From assembly GCA_035530875.1 (NCBI GenBank), contig DATKUB010000050.1, positions 1-53,313 on the forward strand: 53,313 nt of DNA. Direction: 5' to 3'. Under the pieces are notes generated by a model that was not told the origin of the DNA, did no database searches, and saw only the letters and a program-made list of their open reading frames with translations. Source of the DNA: JANXYY01 sp035530875 (GTDB lineage Bacteria; Actinomycetota; Actinomycetes; Nanopelagicales; Nanopelagicaceae). Positions 1 to 8,919 of this stretch are shown one piece after another. Numbering within the stretch: position 1 is the first letter of the stretch; each line of letters begins with the position of its first letter. Made by a program: the position numbers and the translations under genes.

Positions 1-2
1 TT

Positions 3-1391
3 GATGCGGTAATGATCGGCACGACACACTTCATGAACGCCCTAGTAGAAGCGCGTGAGCTGCAACCTACCGCTGTAATCCGACTCTGCGGAACTGCGAC
101 ATGTTCGCTTAAACCTTTGGTCGATTGGCCGAAGCAGCTGAGATCGCTCATCGGCGACAACATCTTCATGGCTGCTGGTGGGGTGGAATTCGATGGACGA
201 AACATCGCCGAAATCGATGATGAGGAAATTGTTCGTATTGCCGAATGCATTACTAAGGCGGGGCTAACCGCTGCTGCCATCACATCAGTATTCTCACCAA
301 TCGATAGCGCTCACGAACAATTTGTCGCTGAACGCCTACAAGAACTTGTCCCGGGATTACGCATCTCAATTTCTTCCCAAATAGGCAGAATTGGATTACT
401 GGAACGCGAAAACGCGACCATCATCAATGCTAGTCTGCGTAATCTTGCTGACCGCGTGCTCTCAGGTTTCGAAAGATCTGTAGCCTCGCTTGGTATTGAC
501 GCACCACTTTATCTATCGCAAAACGATGGCACGTTAAGAGATTGCGAACACACTAACCGCTATCCCATCGCCACATTCGCTTCAGGACCAACAAACTCGA
601 TGCGCGGCGCCGCTTTTCTTTCAGGAGAACTTGATGCTGCCGTCATAGACGTCGGTGGCACCACTTCCGACATTGGATTCCTTCGTCAGGGCTTCCCTCG
701 AGAAGCAGCACTCTCCGTCAAAGTCGCTGGGGTGCGCACCAATTTTAGAATGCCAGATGTCATGTCTATAGGTATTGGTGGTGGAAGTTTGGTGCACAAC
801 GGACCAAACGGACTCACTGTTGGCCCCGACTCGGTTGGATATAACATCACCTCCAAAGCTCTGGTATTCGGTGGCGATACGTTAACTGCAACCGATATTG
901 CGGTGGCAGCTGGTTATGCTGAGATTGGTAATCCGCTCTTAGTGGCCGGGCTCGACCCGGGCATGGTAACTGAAGCAGTGAGTTGGATGCGTGAAAATGT
1001 CGGTCTTACCTTGGATCGGATGAAGACCAGCCCTGCCCCCGTACCCGTAATCCTGGTCGGTGGAGGAAGTGCAATTTTTGGCGGCGAAGTGCCCGGCGCA
1101 TCAAGAATATTGGTGCCGGAAAACGCTTCCGTCGCGAATGCTGTTGGGGCTGCAATTGCTCAGGTTGGTGGCCAAGTCGACCACGTCGCCTCACTAGTAG
1201 ATATGGATCGCGCGCAGATGCTGGATAATGTTCGTCGAGAAGCAATCGCGCGTTGCGTCGCCGCCGGCGCCGATGAAAATACAGTCCGCATTGTTGACGT
1301 AGAAGAAATTCCACTTGCCTACCTCCCCTCCAATGCCGTGCGAATCATGGTCAAGGCAGTTGGGGATCTACTACCGGTATCTCACCGATGA
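3..1391 (+). CDS. Hydantoinase/oxoprolinase family protein (HyuA-like), 5' truncated by window edge
   Basis: This is the ATP-grasping HyuA/5-oxoprolinase family, which opens hydantoin- or lactam-type rings, usually with ATP. The reading frame is open back to the first bases of the window, and the residues before the first ATG (DAV, then MIGTTHFMNA) match the middle of the family's N-terminal signature. The true start and the first phosphate-binding loop therefore lie upstream. A second actin-like phosphate loop is visible as VIDVGGTTSDIG near residue 213, and glycine-rich stretches (SIGIGGGS, ILVGGGSAIFGG) follow. The gene overlaps the next by ATGA, so it is translationally coupled to the DUF917 gene. 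The substrate cannot be read from sequence. The family call is confident. Confidence 0.88.
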   Translation, partial: DAVMIGTTHFMNALVEARELQPTAVIRLCGTATCSLKPLVDWPKQLRSLIGDNIFMAAGGVEFDGRNIAEIDDEEIVRIAECITKAGLTAAAITSVFSPIDSAHEQFVAERLQELVPGLRISISSQIGRIGLLERENATIINASLRNLADRVLSGFERSVASLGIDAPLYLSQNDGTLRDCEHTNRYPIATFASGPTNSMRGAAFLSGELDAAVIDVGGTTSDIGFLRQGFPREAALSVKVAGVRTNFRMPDVMSIGIGGGSLVHNGPNGLTVGPDSVGYNITSKALVFGGDTLTATDIAVAAGYAEIGNPLLVAGLDPGMVTEAVSWMRENVGLTLDRMKTSPAPVPVILVGGGSAIFGGEVPGASRILVPENASVANAVGAAIAQVGGQVDHVASLVDMDRAQMLDNVRREAIARCVAAGADENTVRIVDVEEIPLAYLPSNAVRIMVKAVGDLLPVSHR

Positions 1392-2473
1392 AATCGTTAA
1401 GCCGTGAAGCACTCGATTCCATCGCTCTGGGCGCCGCTGTTCTCGGTGCGGGTGGTGGTGGCGATCCCTACCTTGGAAAACTAATGGCACTTCAAGCACT
1501 TTCAGATCATGGGCCTATCCATCTGATGCGTGTTGATGAGGTTCCAGACGATGCCTGGTGCGTGGCTGTCGGCTCAATGGGTGCACCAACCGTCGCGATC
1601 GAAAAGTTCGCTGGTGGTGGCGAATTGATTGCCGCTCTGCGTGCGCTCGAGGCCCGGCTTGGACGCCCGTTTACCCATCTGGCATCAATGGAAGTTGGCG
1701 GTATGAACTCCATGCTTCCAATTGTGGCGGCTGCAATCACCGGCTTACCGTTAGTTGACTGCGATGGAATGGGGCGGGCTTTCCCCGAGTTGCAGATGTG
1801 CACGCCAACTATCTTTGGCATCCCTGCTAGCCCAATGGTCGCAGCGGACGATAAAGGAAATGCCGTAGTGATCGACGCGGTTGACAATGCCTGGACCGAG
1901 CGGCTCGCCCGCTCCGCCACAATCGAGATGGGCGCCATCTCTTACATCGCGCTCTACCCTCAAACTGGCGTGGAATTGAAAAAGTCAATGATTCCCGACA
2001 CCCTTGCGCTCGCGAAAAAAATCGGCGACGCAATTGTCAGCGCCCGCTCCTCACAGGATGCACCAGCAGCGTCAGTGGCTGCCGCCGGTGGGGGTTTTGT
2101 GCTTTTCGATGGCAAAGTTACCGATCTACGTCGGACGACTGTTGCGGGTTTTGCTAGAGGCACCGTGTGGCTGGAAGGTTCAGGCAACGATTCGGGTGTA
2201 AAAGTCGAAGTGCACTTCCAAAATGAGAATCTCATCGCATTGCGTGGCACCACAGTCTTAGCATCATCTCCCGATCTCATAGTAATTCTCGAAACGGATT
2301 CTGGTCAGCCCATCACCACAGAGGATCTTCGATACGGCAATCGCATCACACTTATCTCATTGCCATGCGACCCGCGCTGGCGAACTACGGCCGGGCTCAA
2401 ACTCGTCGGCCCCAAATACTTTGGCTTTGATGTTGAGTACACACCTATCGAAGAACTTGTGAGCGGGCGATGA
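1388..2473 (+). CDS. DUF917 / S-methyl-thiohydantoin desulfurase family protein
   Basis: The 361 residues match the length and layout of the DUF917 family: an N-terminal glycine-rich AVLGAGGGGDPYLG, then GSMGAP, EVGGMNSMLPI and VDCDGMGRAFPELQM, and a beta-rich C-terminal half. The family has since been tied to S-methyl-thiohydantoin desulfurase activity (established knowledge, recalled from the Pfam renaming). It is commonly encoded beside hydantoinase A proteins, as here, where the two genes overlap by ATGA. It probably acts on the same cyclic N/S heterocycle as its partner. Which substrate is used here is inference. The downstream SDR also overlaps by ATGA, giving a three-gene coupled unit. 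Confidence 0.85.
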   Translation: MKSLSREALDSIALGAAVLGAGGGGDPYLGKLMALQALSDHGPIHLMRVDEVPDDAWCVAVGSMGAPTVAIEKFAGGGELIAALRALEARLGRPFTHLASMEVGGMNSMLPIVAAAITGLPLVDCDGMGRAFPELQMCTPTIFGIPASPMVAADDKGNAVVIDAVDNAWTERLARSATIEMGAISYIALYPQTGVELKKSMIPDTLALAKKIGDAIVSARSSQDAPAASVAAAGGGFVLFDGKVTDLRRTTVAGFARGTVWLEGSGNDSGVKVEVHFQNENLIALRGTTVLASSPDLIVILETDSGQPITTEDLRYGNRITLISLPCDPRWRTTAGLKLVGPKYFGFDVEYTPIEELVSGR

Positions 2474-3249
2474 ATCATAAATCAAAACTTCCACTGAGCG
2501 GGCGCACCGCCCTGGTTACTGGCTCTTCACGCAATCTGGGCGCTGCGATCGCCACTGAGTTGGCTAGTCGAGGCGCCCGAGTAGCGGTGACATATCGTGA
2601 GCATCGTGCCGAAGCAGAACAAGTACTAGAAAATCTTCCGCGAGTAGAGGGCGGCGAACACCTACTGGTACACGCCGATCTTACATCGATGGAAGGCGCT
2701 GGAGCTCTTGCTACCGAAGTCCTACAGCGCGCTATCAATGTAGACATCCTCATAAACAACGCCGGTCCCTTCAACATGGAGCCATTCCTGAAACTGGATC
2801 TTGTGCGGTTCGACGAAATGTGGATGGCAAATGTAGGTGCAGTCGTCGCCTTAGTTCGCACCATTGCCCCTGCGATGCAAATCGCCGGGAAGGGTCGCAT
2901 TATTAATATCTCGGCTGGCTCAGCTTATGTCCGCAACCACGGTGTCTACACCCTAGCGAAATCGGCGTTGATCACTCTCACAGAGCAATTAGCCCTCGAA
3001 CTAGGACCAGAAATTACTGTGAACGCGGTGGCTCCAGGACAAATTGCTGAGAGTGCAGACGAGATGTCAGCTATCGATCCAACATTTGTCGAAAACTGCC
3101 TAGCCGCCACGCCCCTAGGCGAGCTGGTTACTCGCCCTCAGGTAGCCGCTTTGGTGGCATCGATGTGCGGCAGCGAGTTTGATCAAGTGACCGGCGTGAC
3201 AATTCCGATTGATGGTGGCTGTCGACTAGGTCGATTAGGTAGCGTCTAA
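2470..3249 (+). CDS. SDR family NAD(P)-dependent oxidoreductase (FabG-like)
   Basis: A classical short-chain dehydrogenase of 259 residues. Visible are the cofactor loop TALVTGSSRNLGAAIA (TGxxxxLG variant), NNAG at about residue 96, the catalytic Ser in ISAGSAY, and a Tyr-xxx-Lys in VYTLAKSALITL. The C terminus has VTGVTIPIDGG, typical of FabG-like members. The start overlaps the DUF917 stop (ATGA), so it is the third coupled gene of the operon. It presumably oxidises or reduces a hydroxyl/keto intermediate of the hydantoinase pathway. The substrate is unknown. Confidence 0.88.
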   Translation: MNHKSKLPLSGRTALVTGSSRNLGAAIATELASRGARVAVTYREHRAEAEQVLENLPRVEGGEHLLVHADLTSMEGAGALATEVLQRAINVDILINNAGPFNMEPFLKLDLVRFDEMWMANVGAVVALVRTIAPAMQIAGKGRIINISAGSAYVRNHGVYTLAKSALITLTEQLALELGPEITVNAVAPGQIAESADEMSAIDPTFVENCLAATPLGELVTRPQVAALVASMCGSEFDQVTGVTIPIDGGCRLGRLGSV

Positions 3250-3265
3250 GAAAACGGAGGATGTA

Positions 3266-3661
3266 ATGGAAGTAACTGTAACGAGTGATGCTGGCGGAAC
3301 ACGCGAAGCAGTTGAAGCGATGTACGACGCTTACCTCGGTGGTAGACCGATAGAAATGACCACTTCGATGGTCGATGATGTTTGGATTCGCTTTCTCGGA
3401 CACGCAGATTTTCACGGTCTCGAACGCGCCAAAGAATTCTTCTCGCAGAATAACGAGATGTTTAGCGAACTAGAATTTGAAATTGAGCGAGTAGTAATTG
3501 ATGGTGAATATGCGGCCACGCTATGGACCGAGCGCGCCATAACAAGTGCCGGAGAACCCTGGTTCAATCACGGTGTAGATGTCTTTCATGTGCGTGACGG
3601 TCTTATTAGATTCGTCCATGAGAATAACGACATCAGCACATTCCGCCACCACTTTGGGTGA
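3266..3661 (+). CDS. SnoaL-like / NTF2-fold protein
   Basis: 131 residues with the alpha+beta NTF2-like pattern: an N-terminal helix (VEAMYDAYLGG), a DVWIRFLGHADFHG strand pair, and a C-terminal strand series ending in DVFHVRDGLIRFVHENNDIS. Such proteins are small cyclases, isomerases, hydratases or binding domains. The ATG is preceded by GGAGG at ideal spacing, 16 bases after the SDR stop, so it is the fourth gene of the + strand unit. A second protein of the same length and fold lies at 4709, on the other side of the luciferase-like gene. No catalytic assignment is possible. Confidence 0.75.
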   Translation: MEVTVTSDAGGTREAVEAMYDAYLGGRPIEMTTSMVDDVWIRFLGHADFHGLERAKEFFSQNNEMFSELEFEIERVVIDGEYAATLWTERAITSAGEPWFNHGVDVFHVRDGLIRFVHENNDISTFRHHFG

Positions 3662-3687
3662 GTCAGGCTCTGCTCATTGAAACGGGG

Positions 3688-4692
3688 TTAGCGCAGAAGC
3701 GGTAGGACCTCAGTTCCGATCTGTTCGATGACCGCAGCGTTTGCGGGCACTGGGAACAACGCAACCGAGTCTGCGCCAGCTTCATGAAAAGCCCGAATTC
3801 GTGCAGCAACATCCGCCGGAGTTCCGGCGATCGTGAGTTCGTGCACCCACTCATCCGGAATTTTCGCAGCCATATCTGTCAGAGTTCCACCGCTCTTAAT
3901 AATGTCGAGGACTTGATCGGAAATTCCAGCCGCATCAGTTAGCGCATTGCGACCACTGGCGATCGTGTAGAAAGTCAACGCCTCTTTTGCCGCAGCAAGG
4001 GCAGTCTCCCGATCAGTAGAAACCGAACAAATCGCATACTGCGTTACCCGACAGGAGCCCGGTCGCCCCGAACGCTGACGGCCAAGGTCAAGTTGCTTGC
4101 GGGCGAATTGCAGATAGTCCAGTCCAGCGCCTACAGACAAGATGGCGCCGTCGCCAACTTCACCTGCCATCTCCAGCATTTTTGGTCCGATGACACCCAC
4201 GTTGACGCTCGGCTCCTCAGAAATTGGATGAGCCAGCCTGACGTGGTCCAGGTGAAACATGGCGCCATCGGCCGATGTGATCTCTTCACCACTAAGTAGG
4301 CGGCGAACCGTGTCCACGCATTCACGAACAGCCGTAATGGGCGAACGCGGATAGAGGCCAATTTGCTGCATCCAGGCAGGCACCCCAAGACCGATGCCTG
4401 GAAGCAGGCGACCTGGATAGGAACGGGCGGTAGTAGATATCTCAATGGCCAAGAGGGCCGGGTGGCGAACGACGGCAGAAACGACGCCGAGCCCGACGCG
4501 CAGTTTTTCGGTAGCGCCAAGCGCGAGGTTAGCTCCTGCGATACCACCTGTGAAGAACATGTCCTCGGCGATCCAAATCTCGTCGAAACCCAGACGTTCC
4601 GCTGATTTAGCTGCTGAAGCAATCTCCTCAGGTGGGAGTGCGCTGCCGAGAACAAGCCCGACCTGTTGGCTGATAGAAACTTTATTAGGCAT
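3688..4692 (-). CDS. LLM class flavin-dependent oxidoreductase (luciferase-like)
   Basis: A 334-residue TIM-barrel luciferase-like monooxygenase/reductase. The N terminus (VGLVLGSALPPEEIASAAKSAERLGFDEIWIAED), the LRVGLGVVSAVVRHPALLAIE segment, LLPGIGLGVPAWM and the late NVGVIGPKMLEMAGEVGDGAIL motif are those of the F420/FMN-using mer-like branch. The flavin type (F420 or FMN) cannot be told. The start ATG is immediately preceded by TAATCT and six bases, the leaderless spacing used elsewhere in the window, and it shares its promoter with the divergent SnoaL-like gene at 4709. It probably acts in the same catabolic route as its neighbours. Confidence 0.85.
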   Translation of the reverse strand: MPNKVSISQQVGLVLGSALPPEEIASAAKSAERLGFDEIWIAEDMFFTGGIAGANLALGATEKLRVGLGVVSAVVRHPALLAIEISTTARSYPGRLLPGIGLGVPAWMQQIGLYPRSPITAVRECVDTVRRLLSGEEITSADGAMFHLDHVRLAHPISEEPSVNVGVIGPKMLEMAGEVGDGAILSVGAGLDYLQFARKQLDLGRQRSGRPGSCRVTQYAICSVSTDRETALAAAKEALTFYTIASGRNALTDAAGISDQVLDIIKSGGTLTDMAAKIPDEWVHELTIAGTPADVAARIRAFHEAGADSVALFPVPANAAVIEQIGTEVLPLLR

Positions 4693-4708
4693 GTTATAAG
4701 ATTAACAG
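4692..4708. promoter_or_regulatory. Compact divergent leaderless promoter / putative operator
   Basis: The 16-base gap between two divergent start codons contains TGTTATAAGATT (4692-4703). Read on the + strand, TAAGAT (4697-4702) is followed by six bases and the ATG at 4709. Read on the minus strand, TAATCT is followed by six bases and the ATG at 4692. Both fit a sigma-A -10 element placed for leaderless mRNA. The two -10 elements overlap. The same 12-mer recurs at 10756. Confidence 0.6.
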
Positions 4709-5104
4709 ATGAGCAATGATGTTACTACGGTTCGAACACTGGTCGATGAACTTGTGAAGTTCTGGGCGGGCGGAGAACGCGCGCGCCTGGCAACGATGCT
4801 CGACCCAAACGTCACCAGTTGGGTTGCGGTATCTGGACGGCACACAGGACGCGAGGCGACTATGGCAATGCTCGATACCCTGGGCAGCCACATCGCCGAT
4901 GGAAACACCCGCACTGAGTGCGTGATCGCCGCAGCCGATTTGGCTGTAGCAGAAGTGGCCTCGACTCCCCTGTCCGCAGTCCATGGCGAGCGTGAACTCA
5001 AATTTACGGTTGTTGTAAAAGTAGCCAATGCGCACATTGTGGAAGTACTTATTTATCTAGACCCATTACACCTGCTTCAGGAAGATATCGTTACCGCTTC
5101 TTAA
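4709..5104 (+). CDS. SnoaL-like / NTF2-fold protein
   Basis: A 131-residue NTF2-like protein: helix VRTLVDELVKFWAGGERARLATMLDPNVTSWV, a turn at GRHTGREATMAML, then the beta sheet ELKFTVVVKVANAHIVEVLIYLDP. No Shine-Dalgarno sequence precedes the ATG. A TAAGAT box six bases upstream indicates a leaderless message. It is divergent from the luciferase-like gene and convergent with the ABC transporter operon. It is the second NTF2-fold gene within 1.5 kb; the two share fold and length but show no obvious close identity. Function unknown. Confidence 0.75.
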   Translation: MSNDVTTVRTLVDELVKFWAGGERARLATMLDPNVTSWVAVSGRHTGREATMAMLDTLGSHIADGNTRTECVIAAADLAVAEVASTPLSAVHGERELKFTVVVKVANAHIVEVLIYLDPLHLLQEDIVTAS

Positions 5105-5115
5105 GCAAACCCAAA

Positions 5116-6054
5116 TTAATCCCTTTGGACAGCGAAGCACTCGACTAGGTGATTGCCACTGACCGGAAGCAGGGCGGGTGCCTCCTTTGTGCACCGCTCG
5201 TGCACGAGTGGACAGCGATCCTGAAAGGAACAACCCGTTGGAAGTTGAGACGGGTTCGGCGTTTCGCCCGTCAGAATAATTCGCTCCCTCCGAGATGCTG
5301 GGTCAAGTTGCGGCTCAGCAGATAAGAGCGCTTTAGTGTATGGATGAGTCGGCTGATTAAAGAGTTGCTCAGTTGATGCTAGTTCGACGATTCGACCTAG
5401 ATACATCACGGCAACCCGATCAGCGATACGACGTACCGTAGCAAGATCATGACTAATAAAAAGATACGCGACACCACGCGTATTTTGGATTTCACGCAAG
5501 AGACCCACGACTCGCGCACGAACTGATTGGTCAAGACTCGCGGTGGGTTCGTCGAGCACAACTAAATCGGGTTCGCAAGCCAACGAACGAGCGAGTACAA
5601 CTCTCTGCTGCTGACCACCGCTTAGTTGTGATGCTCGCCTAGGACGATAACTCAAATCCAATCCAACACCGGTAAGTAGTTCATCTATATGACGATCCCG
5701 CGCATCACCACTGAGGCCCATAAGCAAACGCAACGGTTCAGCAATCATTGCCTCGACCGTCAACTTTGGGTTCAACGAGGCCGCCGGATGTTGAAAGACC
5801 ATTTGGATGAGCCGCCTACCTCGGCCGTGCAAAGTTTCGTTAAGTCCATTACCTCCGAAAAGAATGCTGCCCGATGTCGGTTCCTGTAAACCAGCGATCA
5901 TGCGCCCTAGTGAAGATTTACCGCAACCTGATTCACCCACGAGTCCGACTGTTTCACCGGCAGCGACGGTGAGATTCACTCCACGAACGGCTGGTACCGA
6001 CGAAGCGCCTCGGCCGTGCGTCTTATGAACTTCACTAATCTCAAGCAAAGTCAT
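5116..6054 (-). CDS. Peptide/oligosaccharide-type ABC transporter ATP-binding protein (OppF/DppF-like)
   Basis: The second ATPase of an Opp/Dpp-type importer, about 312 residues. Walker A is GESGCGKSSLG, the signature is QLSGGQQQRVVLARSLA, and Walker B is LVVLDEPTASLD, followed by H-loop SHDLATV. The C-terminal oligopeptide-transporter extension (TGETPNPSQLPTGCSFQDRCPLVHERCTKEAP) with clustered cysteines is present. A longer frame is open upstream, but the ATG at 6054 overlaps the stop of the upstream ATPase (TAATG), so this start is preferred. Last gene of the five-gene importer operon. Confidence 0.9.
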   Translation of the reverse strand: MTLLEISEVHKTHGRGASSVPAVRGVNLTVAAGETVGLVGESGCGKSSLGRMIAGLQEPTSGSILFGGNGLNETLHGRGRRLIQMVFQHPAASLNPKLTVEAMIAEPLRLLMGLSGDARDRHIDELLTGVGLDLSYRPRRASQLSGGQQQRVVLARSLACEPDLVVLDEPTASLDQSVRARVVGLLREIQNTRGVAYLFISHDLATVRRIADRVAVMYLGRIVELASTEQLFNQPTHPYTKALLSAEPQLDPASRRERIILTGETPNPSQLPTGCSFQDRCPLVHERCTKEAPALLPVSGNHLVECFAVQRD

Positions 6055-7001
6055 TATTTGAATTCTTCCAATCGGACGAGGGGGTGATGACAACTGACTC
6101 CACGATCTGCAGTGAGAGCCGAGAGCGGTGGGAACGTTCCACAAATTTCGTCTGCCCGGCTACAGCGATGACCAAAACGGCATCCGGTGAGTGCAAAGTT
6201 GACACCCAACTCTGGCGTATTTGAGTCGACCTGTCTAACCCCAGCATCAAGTAAGAAGCGACTATAAGGATGGCGTGGTTCGTCAAGAACTTTTCGTGTT
6301 GAGCCGCTTTCCATAAGCTGCCCGCCATACAAAACTGCGACTCGGTCGCACAACTCAGAAACTGCAGCCAAATCGTGGGTGATTAGAATTACGCCACAAC
6401 CCTCCTCACGAGCAACCTCAGCGATTAGATCAAAGACTTGAGCTTGAATCGTCACATCAAGAGCAGTGGTCGGCTCATCTGCCAGCAGGATCTGGGGCTT
6501 GCATGCAAGGGCAATGGCAATCATCACGCGTTGGCACATGCCGCCTGAGAGTTGGTGCGGATAAGCCCGTGCTACACGATCTGGTCCGGCGATGCCAACC
6601 CGGTCGAGCAACTGTACTGCACGCTGTTTAGCCTCCGCTCGACTTAGTCCACGATGCATTTGGAGAACTCGACTGACTTGATTTCCGACCTTCATCGTCG
6701 GATTTAATGCCGCCTGAGGTTGTTGGAAGATCATCGTCAACTGATGCGCTGATCGTTGTAACGTCATCGTTGCTTGATTCACTAGTTCAAGGTTATCTAT
6801 GCGAACACTTCCTGCGCGCAGTTCAATTTCCGGCGGGAGCAAACCCATTATTGCTAATGCAGCCATGGTTTTCCCCGAGCCAGACTCACCCACCATCCCA
6901 AGTATTTCCCCGGAGGCGACCGAAAAAGAGATGTCTCTGAGTAAGTCAACGGAATGTCCGCGGATACCGACGGTTAAACCCTCAACAACTAATTCGCTCA
7001 T
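6054..7001 (-). CDS. Peptide-type ABC transporter ATP-binding protein (OppD/DppD-like)
   Basis: The first ATPase of the importer, 315 residues: Walker A GESGSGKTMAALAIMG, signature QLSGGMCQRVMIAIALA, Walker B ILLADEPTTALD, switch THDLAAVSE. The C terminus carries the Opp-type cysteine-bearing tail (GCRFGHRCSRADEICGTFPP), which in relatives can bind an iron-sulfur cluster or just pair subunits. It overlaps the upstream permease by four bases and the downstream ATPase by one. It forms a heterodimeric ATP motor with the product of 5116-6054. Confidence 0.9.
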   Translation of the reverse strand: MSELVVEGLTVGIRGHSVDLLRDISFSVASGEILGMVGESGSGKTMAALAIMGLLPPEIELRAGSVRIDNLELVNQATMTLQRSAHQLTMIFQQPQAALNPTMKVGNQVSRVLQMHRGLSRAEAKQRAVQLLDRVGIAGPDRVARAYPHQLSGGMCQRVMIAIALACKPQILLADEPTTALDVTIQAQVFDLIAEVAREEGCGVILITHDLAAVSELCDRVAVLYGGQLMESGSTRKVLDEPRHPYSRFLLDAGVRQVDSNTPELGVNFALTGCRFGHRCSRADEICGTFPPLSALTADRGVSCHHPLVRLEEFK

Positions 7002-7858
7002 CGCTTACTTCCCAAGTCATCCCCAATAAATTGAAAAGCAGAAGCAGCGATCACAATCAATGCGCCAGGAAACAGCGCGGTCCACCAAACTCCTGTGAGA
7101 ATGTCATTCGAGCCTTCGGCCACCATGACACCCCACTCGGGTGTGGGTGGATGAATGCCGATACCGAGAAAAGCCAAGCCACCTACGGTGGTGATCGCCC
7201 AGCCGGCAACCAAAGTTGCTTGTACCAACGAAGGTTTTAGTGAATTTGGTAGAACATGTCGCAATGCAACACGCAATTTCGAGTTGCCCGCAAGAATTGC
7301 TCCATCGACATACTCAAGTTCGCGCTGGCCCAAAACTTCAGCTCTTGTTAACCGAATGAAGTAGGGAATGAAAGAGACGGTAACACCAATAGCCACACTG
7401 GTACTCGAGCCACCCAGCACCGTTACCAGCAAGATAGCCAAAACGAATCCAGGAAACGCCAATGTGATATCGGTGAGCCGCATGACCACATCATCAACCC
7501 ATCCGCCCCAATATCCAGCCACTAGACCAATGAGCGAGCCGATAATGGTGGCAACAACCGAAATTACGATACCAAGCCAGAGGTCAAGTCGAGCGGCATT
7601 GACGGCCCGCGCAAATACATCGCGCCCATACATATCTGTGCCGAAGAAATGAGACCACGATGGCGGAGCAAACGAACTTCCCGGAAAAGTAGCACGTGGG
7701 TCACCGACAAACCATGGCCCTATGGCGGCAAAGCCAATTAACAATACGATTGTTGCAATTCCGATTGTCATCATTGGTTGGCGACGAATGAATGACTTCC
7801 TCGTTGGTGGTTCACTAAAAACGGGTGGCACAAATCTAGAAAGCGAGGCTTCGCTCAT
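6998..7858 (-). CDS. Peptide-type ABC transporter permease (OppC/DppC-like)
   Basis: An inner-membrane permease with a soluble N terminus, a first membrane helix (IGIATIVLLIGFAAIGPWFV), then the family's periplasmic GSSFAPPSWSHFFGTDMYGRDVFAR (LGTDxxGRDxxSR motif) and a five-helix BPD_transp_1 core with the EAA-like loop YVDGAILAGNSKLRVALRHVLPNS. The chosen ATG at 7858 overlaps the upstream permease stop as ATGA. A longer frame runs upstream without support. It pairs with the DppB-like permease. Confidence 0.9.
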   Translation of the reverse strand: MSEASLSRFVPPVFSEPPTRKSFIRRQPMMTIGIATIVLLIGFAAIGPWFVGDPRATFPGSSFAPPSWSHFFGTDMYGRDVFARAVNAARLDLWLGIVISVVATIIGSLIGLVAGYWGGWVDDVVMRLTDITLAFPGFVLAILLVTVLGGSSTSVAIGVTVSFIPYFIRLTRAEVLGQRELEYVDGAILAGNSKLRVALRHVLPNSLKPSLVQATLVAGWAITTVGGLAFLGIGIHPPTPEWGVMVAEGSNDILTGVWWTALFPGALIVIAASAFQFIGDDLGSKR

Positions 7859-8880
7859 GAGGTTGGCGCCTTCCTGATGCGAATACGGGGATCTACCCAT
7901 ACATAAATTAAGTCGATCAAAATATTTAATATTATGTACAGAACGCCTACGACAATTACAAATCCCTGCAACGCATCGATGTCGTTATTCTGAGCTGCAG
8001 TGAAAGCATACCGGCCAATTCCAGGCCAATTGAAAAGAAATTCGATAATGATATTGCCACCGAGCATGTAGCCAAAAACTATTCCCATGGTGGTTGTGAC
8101 TGGAATCAACGCATTACGAAACCCGTCGCGCCACAAAATTTCATAACCTCTGACACCCACCGACCGAGCAGTACGAACATAATCAGAGTCAAGAGATTCG
8201 ATCATCGCCGAACGCACCATTTTTATGATCGGCGCGGAAAGCACCAAGCCGAGCGTGATCACTGGCAGTGCAAGATGTCGAAGTGCATCTGTCAGTATCG
8301 CCCATTGCCCCTGCAACGCTGCGTCCACGGTAAATAGACCGGTTATCGATGTGGGTGGATTGGTTCCGATGTTAAGTCTGCCTACCGGACCGGGTGCCCA
8401 GCCGAGGCGATAAAAGAAGAGGTAGATCATCAGTAGCCCTAGCCAGAAAAGCGCCATCGAAGATCCGATGACGGCAAAGATTCGAACAATGTGATCTACC
8501 CATTTGCCTCGACGGGCGGCAGCCCACATACCCATGGGAATTCCAACCAAGGAGGCGAGTAACACCGAAGCTAAAGCCATCTCAAGTGAAGCTGCCAGGC
8601 GGGACATCAACTCTGTAGTCACGGGAGCTTGGGTTCTAATTGATGTTCCAAGATTGCCGTGTAATACATTGACCATATAAGTCTGAAACTGACTTAGTAG
8701 CGACTTATCCAGACCGAACTCCTTGCGAATCTGAGCGATCCTGCTCGCTGAAGCATAAGGACCCGCCCTCAAGACCGCACCATCGCCGGGTAGAATTCGA
8801 ACAACAAGAAAGACAACGACCACAATTCCAAAAAGCGCCCCTACCGACATAACTAGCCTGCGCGCCATGTATCTGGACAT
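7855..8880 (-). CDS. Peptide-type ABC transporter permease (OppB/DppB-like)
   Basis: 341 residues, six predicted membrane helices. The N terminus MARRLVMSVGALFGIVVVVFLVVRILPGDGA is the family's typical first helix and P-G-D motif. It is followed by LRKEFGLDKSLLSQF-type sequence and the cytoplasmic EAA loop DYVRTARSVGVRGYEILWRDGFRNALIP. It is separated from the substrate-binding-protein gene by about 130 bases holding three short direct repeats and a 13-bp hairpin, which may lower permease output relative to the binding protein. The rest of the operon follows by ATGA overlap. Confidence 0.9.
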   Translation of the reverse strand: MSRYMARRLVMSVGALFGIVVVVFLVVRILPGDGAVLRAGPYASASRIAQIRKEFGLDKSLLSQFQTYMVNVLHGNLGTSIRTQAPVTTELMSRLAASLEMALASVLLASLVGIPMGMWAAARRGKWVDHIVRIFAVIGSSMALFWLGLLMIYLFFYRLGWAPGPVGRLNIGTNPPTSITGLFTVDAALQGQWAILTDALRHLALPVITLGLVLSAPIIKMVRSAMIESLDSDYVRTARSVGVRGYEILWRDGFRNALIPVTTTMGIVFGYMLGGNIIIEFLFNWPGIGRYAFTAAQNNDIDALQGFVIVVGVLYIILNILIDLIYVWVDPRIRIRKAPTS

Positions 8881-8919
8881 ATGGTTTGGGACTCCGATCT
8901 AGAACGCGAGATTTTCCAT

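Noticed and set aside
3266..5104. The two SnoaL-like genes as a recent tandem duplication
   Set aside because: They share fold and length but not obvious sequence identity, so a recent duplication is not supported.
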